DNA of 64,000 nucleotides from Apostichopus japonicus (lineage: Eukaryota; Echinodermata; Holothuroidea; Aspidochirotida; Stichopodidae), in NCBI RefSeq assembly GCF_037975245.1, contig NC_092562.1:20967054-21031053 (forward strand), given 5' to 3'. The position numbers and the translations under genes were made by a program. Each line of letters opens with the position of its first letter. The first letter of the stretch is position 1. The notes under the pieces were generated by a model. That model was not told the origin of the DNA, ran no database searches, and worked only from the letters and a program-made list of their open reading frames with translations. Below are positions 14,301-26,200 of this stretch, piece after piece.

Positions 14301-17232
14301 TTTTACAGAAAAATGTGACGTATTTGGTAAGTAGATGGCTAACATGCAAAAGTGCCGGGTGTAATAAAATAATATATATTCTTGCATCAAAATTTTGACC
14401 TGTATTTTAAATTATATAAAAAAAGATTTCTTTTTGCTACTTACAAATATTTTGATGTTGCATCTTCTCTGATAAATTATTCTTTTTTTTTGTCAAAAGA
14501 GAGAAAAAAATACCTCTTTCACTGCAGACAGTCCTGTGTAGGTGTATGTGTAATAGTCAGAGAGCCTGACGTTCAATCCTAGCCGGTATCTTCTTCCGTC
14601 TGTTTCTGATCCTGCTAGGATCAAAGTGTAAAGACCCTCCTCAACTTTTATGTGAGTAATCCTTTTAATCCATCTCTCCCAATTCAGATGGCAATAGTCC
14701 AGAAGGAGATATCCGGGGATGACAACGACGTTGCAAATCCTGATGATGGATCGCCCCCGACGACGGCTGGAGGAAGTCCCCCTCTCAACGTTACAGTCTG
14801 GCAGAGCGCTATAGAGGGTAGACTTAGAAGCTTAGAGGTCACTGTTCAACAAGTATGTAGTCATCATGATGGTATGATATTATATGGGGGGGGGTTAGTT
14901 TCTGTTCTATTCTTTGCAAGGAAGTTGTAACAGTAGACTAGACATAACACTGTTATGATCTGACACACGGTAACAGTCTAGCGACTGTTAAGACACTTTG
15001 ATTGAGCATGTGTCAGTACTGTGAACTTATTTAGTATCTTGAGGGTGACTTTTCTTGAGAGGCATTTTTTGAGCTTGTGAATTCATCGTCTTAAGTGTGC
15101 CATGATTGAAGCCACCATGCTACAACCATTTGGCTGCTTCCGGTGATCTGGTTGTGAACCATGTCCCGAATCGTTTTTCCCGGTTTCTACGAGCATAATG
15201 CGCTGATATTACAATCTATGCAGACTGCTCTCATTAATGCCAAGTTTAATCAATCCAAGTGGGATTATGGTGGACAGGGATGCAACCATGTATACTTCTG
15301 GGGGCTTTATTCATCTCCCCCCCTCCCTCTCCCCAACCCCTTCCACTGGCAGACAGAATATTAAGAAAAAAATCCTAGTTTACATTACATAAATAGATAG
15401 CATGTATGTGCGGTACATCTTAAACAGTCGAAATTGTTCAACACTGTTTCAAAAGTTTCAAAATATAGGACTTTTTTTTGGGCATCTAAGCACCCTTCCA
15501 TTTTACCAAAATTTCTGAAAGGGGGTGGTCCACCCATCCACTCACAACCTCTCCCCTAGATAACATAACGTCTTAGCTGGACTTCAGTAACAGATGTTTG
15601 CTTTAACATACAGTGTATCCTTCATCATTCACTTAAATGTTTGAGTATGGTTGCCACCAGTCTGTGGCAAGTTCCGAGGCGAAAGCACAGCTTCTATCAG
15701 ATTCTGAGAAAAGTAGAATTATTGTTGGCTCCTGTTTAATATCTTTCATTTAGCTCAACCCTGGAGACCTGAACAATAACCTCCTAAACAACGAGACCAC
15801 CCGAGGGTTCCAGACTATCCTGGAGCAGACGTATGGCGTCTTCAGAGAAGAAATCCATGGCAACTTACAGGGATTGGAGGATGGCCTACAGATACTTAAC
15901 GAGAGCTCTGTCCAGCACGACGTCAAATTCAATAACGTGCTTCAAAGATTGGACGGTTTGGAGAGTACAGTTAAATCACTTCAAAATGCAACTCAAGCAT
16001 CTGAAGGTAAAGCCTGAAATATGTATATTTTTCTATTTCTTTCTAAGGGGAGCGGGGGGGGGGGGGGCAGTGGTAGGGAAGAAATTTCTCAGGATGTGTG
16101 GTTTGAGTTCCTACTTTATGTCACCCTGTCTTGGTTTCGATGCTTCTCGGGTACCTCACAATAAACTCAACATGAAGAACATTCCAGTTTACCTAAGACA
16201 AAAAATATGCCATGACAAAGTTCTGAAATTTAGGTTTCTAGCTCTAGGCCTACGGTCTTGTTTGTGATAACATGTTCTGCAAGAACATGTTATTATCAGT
16301 GAGATACATGAAGGATGCAGAAAGACATTGTGTTAACTGCTCATTCATGCTGCATCCCTGTAATTTTACTCTACTGTCAAAAACGAAAACTGTAGCTTTC
16401 CTTGTTACTTTATACGTTTGTTTCAATTTGGTCGAATGAATCGTAAAAGGTTTTGATATAGCTTCGAGGATATCGTTTCATGCTTTCAAGCCTTTTGAGA
16501 TAATTCGAGGAAAAAAGCAAAAAATTTATTCAATTCAGCCAACTCACTAAAAAGCACCATAATCTCATTAGACTTTCCAAATAAAAATGATCAAACTGGT
16601 AAAATCTTATAAAAAATTTAAAATATAATATTTAATGATAACTTTGACGGCTTATGAAAATGGATTAAAATCGATTTAATTCTGAAACAATTTTTTAAAG
16701 CTCACTACACCACCACTTCAGGAAATGAAATGGAAATTTAATCTTCATAATTAAATTAATCCCAACTACTCTCCATCATCTCTGACTATTCATATTATTT
16801 TCAATTCAGTTTGAGGCAGTTTTGGGCAAGTTTTATCTGTTATGCAATACCGCTACAATTCTTGTCAGTTTTTTATTTTCAGAGTCAGGTCTGGTATGTG
16901 TAGCAATACACTGGTTCCTTTTCTTTTCTTTTTAAATTTTTTAAATTTATAATCAAGCAATCGTTAGCTACAAGCTACTAGGGGGATGGGGAGGAGGGGG
17001 GGGGGGGATTAAACCATTGACTATTCATTAATGTATTTGATTGCCCTGCTCAAAAGAAGTAGGTTTCTACTTCAGAAGTAGGGGGATTGTCTCTTCACCA
17101 CTTAATAGTTTGATCAAGCACCATCTTGTAAAGAATTAAGGACAGAGCTTCTTTGTGTTACACAGTTTATGTGCAGGAGATCTGTAAGACCATAAGCTTC
17201 TTCATTAGGATAAATGTTGGTTGACAATGAAC

Positions 17233-17264
<32 letters not shown>

Positions 17265-20200
17265 ACAGTTCTTATAAAGCGCAAATACACACTTAAGTCT
17301 CTATGCGCTGAAGGACAGAAAACTACAAACAAGAGAACAGGTGAGTCTTTAAGAGAGATTTGAATCTGGTTACTGACTGAGCTTCTTTAACTTTGATCGA
17401 TAAGTCATTCCAGAGGACAGCGGAAGAGAACTGAAACGATCGAGAGCCGTATGACTTAGTGCATACAGGAGGAGTGACCAGTAAAGATTTCGAACTGGAT
17501 CGGAGGCAACAACGTGGCGTATAGTCCCGGATGAGGTTTTGTAGGTACACTGGAGCAAGTCCATGGATACATTTAAAAGTTAGAAGCAGGATTTTGAAGT
17601 TGATGCGTTGTTTCACAGAAAGCCAGTGAAGATCACGAAGGATTGGTGTGATATGTTCAGACCGTTTGGTGCGGGTTATCAACCTTGCCGCCGAATTTTG
17701 TATCCGTTGAAGCTTATTCACCTGCTGATCGGGCAAACCGTATAGCAAACTGTTACAGTTGTCAACACGGGATGAAACAAAGGCGTGGACTAGTGTTTTG
17801 GCTGTTTGCTGATCCAGGCAGCGGCGAATCTTTCCAATTTTATGAAGAGCAGAAGAAGCAGATCGGCATATGTTATTAATATGTTGATTCATATCCAGAT
17901 TTTTGTCGAAAATAACTCCTAGATTCCTGGCATTGTTGACTGGCTCGACGTGTGTGGTTCCAATCTTCAGTGAAGGAATTGGAGCAGCAGTTCGGAATTT
18001 AGAAGATATATGAATTAGTTCAGTTTTGTCGTCATTCAATTTCATGTCATTTGCAGCAGACCACGACCTTATATCGGAAATACACGCTCCAAGTTTTGCG
18101 AGTGTGGCTCCATGATCACATCCAGATTTAATCGCATAGACTTGTGTGTCGTCCGCATATAACATACCGCTCATGCCATGGGCCTTAATAATATCCTCTA
18201 CAGGTGAGGTATACATTGTGAACGATAAAGGGCCCATGACAGATCCTTGAGGAACTCCTCCTACTGGTTTATGAACATTAGATATACAGTCATTTACAAC
18301 TACAGCTTGGGATCTGTTGGTGAAATAAGATTTAAACCAACACAGAGCGTTGCCGGACACACCGTATCTATTCTGCAGACGCTGAAAGAAGATGTCATGG
18401 TTAATGGTATCGAATGCTGCCGAATAATCCAACAACACTAGGATGGCCTCCTCGCCCTTGTCAGCAGTGAGAAGCAAGTCGTTGTAGACGCGCAGCAGCG
18501 CCGTCTCCGTGCTATGGTGGGCACGATAAGCGCTCTGCTTCTCACCAAGCAGTTTATTGTTCCGGAGATAGTTCTGGATCTGCTTTGAGCAAACACGTTC
18601 AATTGTCTTGGCCAGGAACTTCAAGTTTGCGATTGGGCGGTAGCTCTTCAGGTCATTTTTGCATACCTTCCCTTTTTTGAAGAGAGGTGTTATATGAGCA
18701 CATTTTAAAGAGTCCGGAAAGTGCCCATTTGACAAGGAGAGGTTCACAATTTTAGTGATGGTCGGCAAAAGAACATCAATACAGTTTTTGAGCAGGCTTG
18801 TTGGAATCGGATCCAGTCTACATGTTGAGGCGGGGGAGTTCATGATGATTTTTCTCAGAGATTCCCCAGACACGGGAACGAATCGAGGAAAACAGTGAGA
18901 GGTTTCATCAGGAGGTAACGTCATTGAAAGCTGTGGTTTATCAGTGTTCAAAATGTTGTTGCGAATTTGTTCGATTTTGTTTACGAAGAAATTTGCGAAT
19001 TCATTAGCTAGCAATCCATTATCGGAGGTATTAGGCCTAACATTGGAGATCTTAGGAGACGTTAGCTTTTCTACCTCCTTGAAGAGTTGGCGAGAGTTAC
19101 AAGCGACCAGCTTGTTTTGATGGAAATTCTTCTTTGCCTGTTTCAACACAGCATGGTAGTGCTTGGATTTCTCAATGAAGATCTCTTTGTGAACTGCCAA
19201 TTTTGTGTGATGCCACTGAGCCTCGCAACGCCGAACTTCTTTTTTCAAGCTACGGTGATCATCTGTAAACCAAGGCGAGTGAGGTCGGCGTGTAATTTTA
19301 CGCACCATGACTGGGGCATGCTTGTCAAGTAGATCAGTCAGTACTCGTTCATACATATCCACCAGCTGATCCAGGTTCGAGACAGGGGATGTATACAGAG
19401 GAGATGATAATATGTCTCGCCTGAAGCTTTCTAAGTTTATTTGGTTCAGCTTCCGTGCTTTGATTTCAATCTTGGAAAGAGGCGGACGTCCAATTTCAAG
19501 CGAGCACATAACTACAGCATGATCGGAGGTAAGATAGCTTGTGGTATCGATGTTAGATATGAAATCATCATCATTACGAGAAATGATGAGGTCCAATGTG
19601 TGACCACCACGATGCGTGGGAACAGCAACATGCTGTTTGAGGTTGGCAGAGTATAATAAATCCTGAAAAGATACAGTGTCACGGTTCATCATATCATCAC
19701 AGTGAAAATTGAAATCCCCAACAATCATCACATAACCAGGTTCCGAACAAAAGGACTCAATAAGCTTTGGGAATTCCTTCAAGAATAGGGATGTAGTTGA
19801 TTGCTTATTTTTCGTTTTCGGTGGCCTGTACAGTACTATCAGCCTTAGAGGAATTTGAGACGGAGCTGAAACTACAAGTTCAATGTATTCAAACGAGATG
19901 AGGGCTTTAATGTCACATTCAGTCACGTGGTAAGTGTTCCGTAGAAAAACAAGAACCCCACCGCCAGAACGATCTGTACGAGGAACATGATGCAGTTCGT
20001 AGTGTGGGAATGTTGCAGCGAGATCTGCTATTGCTACATTGTCACGATGGTCACCATAAAGCCAGGTCTCAGTAATTGCCATAATGTCAATTTTCTGAGA
20101 AATGATGAACTCTGAGATTTCGGAAGTTTTGGATCTCAAAGATCTTGCATTCCATAAAGCAAACCTTGAACATGCTCTATTCGTTACTGGATTAGTAGAA

Positions 20201-23200
20201 AAGGATCCATTTTTATCCAAACCTGATGAGTGTCGAAGGAACCTCTGTATATGAGCTCCTGCTCTTCGTCCCCTTTTTCTGCGGGAAACCAGAAGGCCAT
20301 TTTGCTTCACTGTGTAGAATATTTCTACAGGCAGTGAGCCGCCTTTGTTCCTTAACTTCAACAGCTCTGAACTGGAATACTTCATCCTACAGTCAGCCAA
20401 CAGGTTCAAGCCATTGTAAACATAAATCCGACTGTCCGGCAGAACAATACGCGCAGGGGAAATCCATTGTGACTATTCCTGAAACCAAACTGAAGCTGAA
20501 TAGGATTAGAGATGTCTGCTGCACAAACAAAATGGGAGTATTGATGTGATGGCCTCCTGTATACAGAAAGGCAATTGAGCTCTGTAACGTGGAAGTTAGT
20601 AAGGTATAGGCTCGATGAAAAGAGAAACAGTCCATAGTTCAAACATCCTCAGTTTATTTCTCAACATTCTTGATCGAAGACAAGAAATGGATGGTCCAAA
20701 AATATAGAAGCCCAGTCCATGTATTGACAATAAGTGAATCGTAAGCAGCCGTTGAATAGTAGCAGCAAAAAGTAGTGAAAACAGGCAGCAGCTCAACAGC
20801 GCCAGCTAGACACTACAAGTACTACAGAATGATGAATTACCTTGCATTTCAATTTTCAAATGAGGTGATGGTATTAGTTCTTGTCTTCCTCCCCCCCCTG
20901 CCCCCCACCCAACCCACTCCTATCTCTGACCCGCCTTCTTTTGGGCTTGCTTTTTCTGTAAATCCGGCATATATTTTTCATTTAAACTGAAATATTGCTG
21001 GGCTGATGGTGAGAGGATGGTTATCAAACCCTGAGTGGTGGTTCAACTATAACTTTTCTCTATCAGGGTTTATATACAACTTGTATTCTGTAAGGGCGTG
21101 CACATGGTTTGTGGTATTTAAAAGATGGTGGATGGACCATTGGTTGTGGTAACTTAATTCAAGCATCGTTGGTGGTCGCAATGCCTCGGACAAAAGTTTT
21201 AAGAAGTTTTTTTTATAGGGTATTGATTATTGATTAAAAAAATCCTCTCATGAAGAGAAAATTATTTTTATAAGTCAGAAGAAGCTGATGAAAGTTCCTG
21301 TTGGTTTATTTTGCAGGGGGAGGGGTGGGGGAGTAAAAACACAAAGGCAGCTTGAGAAACCTAATCTCTTCCAAAAAACAAATTGACAACTTAGTTTACA
21401 TTAATATTTTGTAATATTATAGTATTTGATGATAGACAAGAACTCATTTATTACGCAGTCACTTCTCCTCTAAAAAGCATATTTGGTCAGGTGATTTTTT
21501 TCCCTTCAATTTTTGTGGAGAATACTAAGATTAGTGCAAGATTACGAGATTACTAGTGCGGTTCAGAGATTTTGATCATGGTACCAGAATTGTACAGATA
21601 AAAGAGATAAATTGTTTAAAGGGGATTTGAAAGGCTTTCCCGTTTGGTCACTGAGCTATGCAAAAGATTTCAAAAAAGTGCAAATTATTACAGAAATGTG
21701 TTGAATAAATCTGTTACTACTTACTGCCTTGATATATGTAAGACCAAGAATTCTGGTGTTTAAATGATCTTGGTAAACAACAAAAACAACAAAAAAACAA
21801 AATGGTACTAGCCTGAAACAAAACAGTTATGATCAATTCACTCAAACATCTGATGCAAGTTCTGTTCGACTTGTCTTATTCCTGATTTCAACCTGTTCGT
21901 TCGTTACATTAGACCGGTTTGTATCTCGGTTTTAAGATATTTGAAGCGAACTTTGATTTTGTGCAACGTCAGCAAGTTTATAGAAAAGAATAAAGACCTT
22001 AGAATAGCTATATATGAAGAGACGTCCCCAGATTTCCTCCTACGTACCTCATAATCGTACTGTTGATGGGAATATGAGATTGTATTTGCTTAATCCATTG
22101 TTGCTTCATCTAACACATCATATTATCGTAATCGGTGACGGTGTCAATTAAACCATGAACACAGTTGCTATTTCTGTCTCCTCTGTATAGACACAATCAC
22201 CACCGCCGAGCCGCAACCGGATACCGAGCCGCAACCGGATAACGAGCCTCCGACGACACCAGTTAAGCCTCCTATCGCTCCCCCTGCCAAAGTCCTGACC
22301 AGCCCCCCTATTAAAACACCTGACAACCCCCCTGCCGGTGGCATACCAGAGAGCAGCGGTAGCAAAGCTCCAAAAACAGAGGATGGCGAAATACCTCCCG
22401 CCGAGGGGACGACGATATCAGAGCAAGATGCCGGCACCACGATGAAACCGCCGACCACCACAGGTCTTCCTAACAAACCTTAAATCAAAGCAATCATCAT
22501 TTCACTATTTAAGTGTATATTACTTCCTCCCCGAGGAAGGGTCTCCGTTCCTTGGTTCGGAACAATAATTTTTGCTTTTTTGCTTCAGAATGCTCAAAAT
22601 TGTAGCAGTTGATTAATAAGTACAACTTTCCTGGGTCTTGGGAAACTGTTCTCCAGTTTTTTTTGGCTTTTTCAAACTCTTAAAAAGCTGTGATAGTTGC
22701 CACATAGATATTTAAAGTTCATTTTTGGTTTCATCACTTTTGTTCATTTCTGTTCATTTTGTCATCAAGTTCTTGTTGATTCTTGTTCTAAACTTAAAAA
22801 CTATATATCTTGTGAATACTCTTAATAACCTCAAGAAAAATGGATGGAACAAAACCATCTTCAAATAACAATAATAATAATAAATTTATAAATGATGACA
22901 TATAGCTGTTAGTCAAAATCTGGTACTAAATTCCCTTACCTTACCTTTAAATCTCTCGGCGCCAGTAGTCGCATAAGGACTAAATAACCTAATGAGTGAA
23001 AAACCTGACGAGTAAGTATTATCACATATCCCAAAACTGAAATATATACAAAACTCTCCAAAAAACCAACATTTTACTTACTTATTTATTTATATATTTT
23101 ATTTACATTTAAAAAAAAAAAAACTTGAACAAGGGAAATGAACTGATCTTATCCCTGTTTTTGGGTTGATGTGTTAAGGTAATGATTTGTACTGTATACC

Positions 23201-26200
23201 AAGAACAGAAGAAAGTGGGGCGGGGGGGGGGGGGGATGTCGGTTCATTTCCAACTGGTATAGGAAACCTCATTTGATTTCAAACGTCTCTTTTACACTAA
23301 AACTGTTGAATTTTTATCTGTGTTTGATATATACAAATTAACACAGTGGTGGGGGAAAAGAAATGCATTAGGTAAGCCATAGGCTTCTCATACGGGGGTG
23401 TTTGTTAAACAATGCAGAGAACCGTTGCTGGCATTGAGTAGCCGTACGTATCTGGAATCTTACTTTCTAGACCACGATCTATTTGGCTGGCAGAAAGCTC
23501 GTAGCGATATTTTAACCCATATTGTGTTTGGTCAGTATTTACCGTTGTATCATCAGACTCTCTCGTTTGGCAAATTGTCAATGTTATGTAATATGCCTCT
23601 CAATGTACACAATACACTGAATTATTTTTGTTGAGGTATTTTTCTTTTGGATGGGAAGATGATATATTCTATGCAAGAAAAGTGAGCTTGATCTAGATCA
23701 AGTCAGTAAAATAGTGGAAAATTATTGTGACATTATTCATAAGGGTTCATAAAAGTTCTCTTAGTTTCTGGTACTCAGAAAAACAAATTTCAGAATTACT
23801 TTCAAACAAGACTCGGAATTTCTTTCTAGTTCTGAGAATTCTTTTTGCGGATTATACTCGACAGAACAGGGAATAAGACTAGTTTCCATGGAAACACGTG
23901 AGGTTGAAAATGGGGAATATTCTGGAACCATTTTTCAAATGTTGCTACAGTGGCACAAGGTTGACTGTAGAAATTTGTATCAGTATAGTTTGGTACCATC
24001 AAGCCGTTCTTTCTTTTGCTTCACGAGTAGACCCTTTAAACTTATTGTCATTAGTACCGCCGGTGGTGGAAACGAAATTAGGATTATCGGCAAAGAGATG
24101 TTTAGTCTCTCTCCTTGTTCTTCATCCATTAGAGGGTACGGGTGGTGTAATTCCAAGAAAATGACTAGTTTGATATGTGTCTAGGAGGGAGTGAAAACTT
24201 ATGTTGCAGTGAGACAACATAATGCCCCCAGTCCCCCACCAGTGGGGACAATATTTTCTCTACTGTACTTTCTTGTCCTGTTTCAAAACACTTGCACTGA
24301 TTGTACGAGCAGAATAAATATTCATGTTTATATCAGGTGACGGTTAGGAACTGTTTATACTGTCGGTAGGAGTGCTTTGATGCATGACACGAGAGGACAG
24401 TATAGAGTGATATTAGCATTAGGGAATCGTCCCAATGTGGCTGGAAAAAAATAAAGGATATGTACTGAACAGTCATGACTTGAAGTATAGATCCAGTCAG
24501 TTGGGACAAGTTCCCTAATGCTAATACCTCTCTGAACTGTACTCCAATATCATGCTTCAAAGCACTCGTATCGACAGTACAAACAGTTCCTAACCTTGAT
24601 CTGATAGAAACATGATATTCTTACTGCTCGTACTGACAATACAAGTGCTCTGAGAGCGGGACATGACACTACAGTATAGACAAAAATTGTCCCAACTTGG
24701 TGATAGATCAACTTATTATCACAGTTTACCTAGTTAGGCATAAATTTCCATTTCCATCTCCTCTGCACGTATTTTCCTTCACATTGAGAACGTTGATTTC
24801 CGACGAACATTTGTCGGAAAAAGTTGCGGATAATTTGGTGAAAGTAGAGATTACTTACTGAATATTCATGACATGGTGTATCTCACACATGTTTTGTACT
24901 AATATACCTGCTCATATTTCTAATATGCAAAGTGTACAAACCTGGTGGTGCGGTAGAACAATGTATTCCTTGGCACATTTTTGCATATTCATGACTAGAA
25001 ATTGTATATTCATAGCACTAACACTTGCCCTTAACGTTCTGATCCTGCTTTTTTTTATCCTGCATTTCATCTTTTACTCCAGCTGAAAACTTTTTGCATT
25101 TTTTTCATGATTGATTTTTTCACTCATTTTTCTGTATCCCTGTTGCTATTTTTTTTCTTATCGGCCTGTTTTCAAATGAGAATGAAATGATGGGATTGTT
25201 TTGGTAAAAGATTTGTGCAGGAGCTTTAATGAGGACAAAAAGTTTGTGAGACTTTTGAGAACAGATTTCTTTTTTACGTAAAAAGAAAATTGTATAAAAA
25301 AGGAATAAAAAGAAATCAAAATATTCTGTATAGTTATTGTTAGCTTGTACAGAAGACAAGAAGCTGCTGATACAGTTTTCAGTGGTTTCACAGTTTAAGA
25401 ATGACTTATGGCGTATGTGTAGCCAAAAATGACCAAAAGACAAAAGAAGTATTGTTAAAATAACAATAGATGTAACAATTGTTGAGAATCAGAAGCTAGT
25501 CAAAAAACAGATAACTATTGTTTAAATGACAGTATATAAAAAATAGACAATAGACTTTTGTTAACATCATATTTGGAGTTGACAAGAAGATGCTGATACA
25601 GTTTTCAGTAGTTACACAGTGTAAGAATGACACATGGCGTGTGTGTAGCCAAAAATGACCAAAAGACAATAGAGGTATTGTTAAAATAACAATAGATGTA
25701 GCAATTGTTGAGAATCAGAAGCTAGTCCAAAAACAGATAACTATTGTTTAAATGACAGTATATAAAAGATAGACAATAGACTTTTGTTAACATCATATTT
25801 GGAGTTGCATTACAAAACTTATCTTCTGCTCTGTCTTCTGTAAAGGGAACCAAAATAATCTTCCATTTCTTTCTCGCCATTTATCCCCTTTTTTGTTTAG
25901 TTTGTTTTGTTTTCTGTTACCTTTTTCCTTTTGTTTAACAGATTCAGAGCTCCAAAGTGAATTAACAGCACTGACGGGTATAGTCCCATCCAGAACCATG
26001 CGAAGTACTCTGATCAAAGATTTAACAACTAACATCCTAAATTCACTTATTAGTGAACAGGACCTGCCTACATCTTTATTGATGTTGACTGGTTCTGAAT
26101 TACCAACAGGTGTTAGCGAGAAATATTTATCTCCAACCAATCAGAAAACTTCCTCACACACCAATAAAATTGAGCAGTTGACATTAACCACCAAGGCAGA

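Larger units (their letters stand above)
16007..22190 (+). other. EFCAB14 intron 9
   Basis: The largest intron. It holds an antisense L2-clade LINE (about 17230-20820), a perfect 12-bp hairpin at 16267-16293 and G homopolymers at 16054-16067 and 16996-17007. The remaining sequence is AT-rich with no exon recognised. Confidence 0.7.
22464..25941 (+). other. EFCAB14 intron 10
   Basis: A 3.5-kb intron containing a G14 tract (23222-23235), a foldback element (about 24256-24680) and a 226-bp tandem duplication (25355-25806) that ends 135 bases before exon 11. No exon is recognised in it. Confidence 0.6.

Noticed and set aside
14535-14640. SINE-like segment with a B-box-like GTTCAATCC
   Set aside because: Only one weak motif; no tail, no second copy seen.
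22168-22476. Gly/Val/Ser-rich 102-residue frame on the minus strand
   Set aside because: It is the antisense shadow of the Pro/Thr-rich EFCAB14 exon 10.
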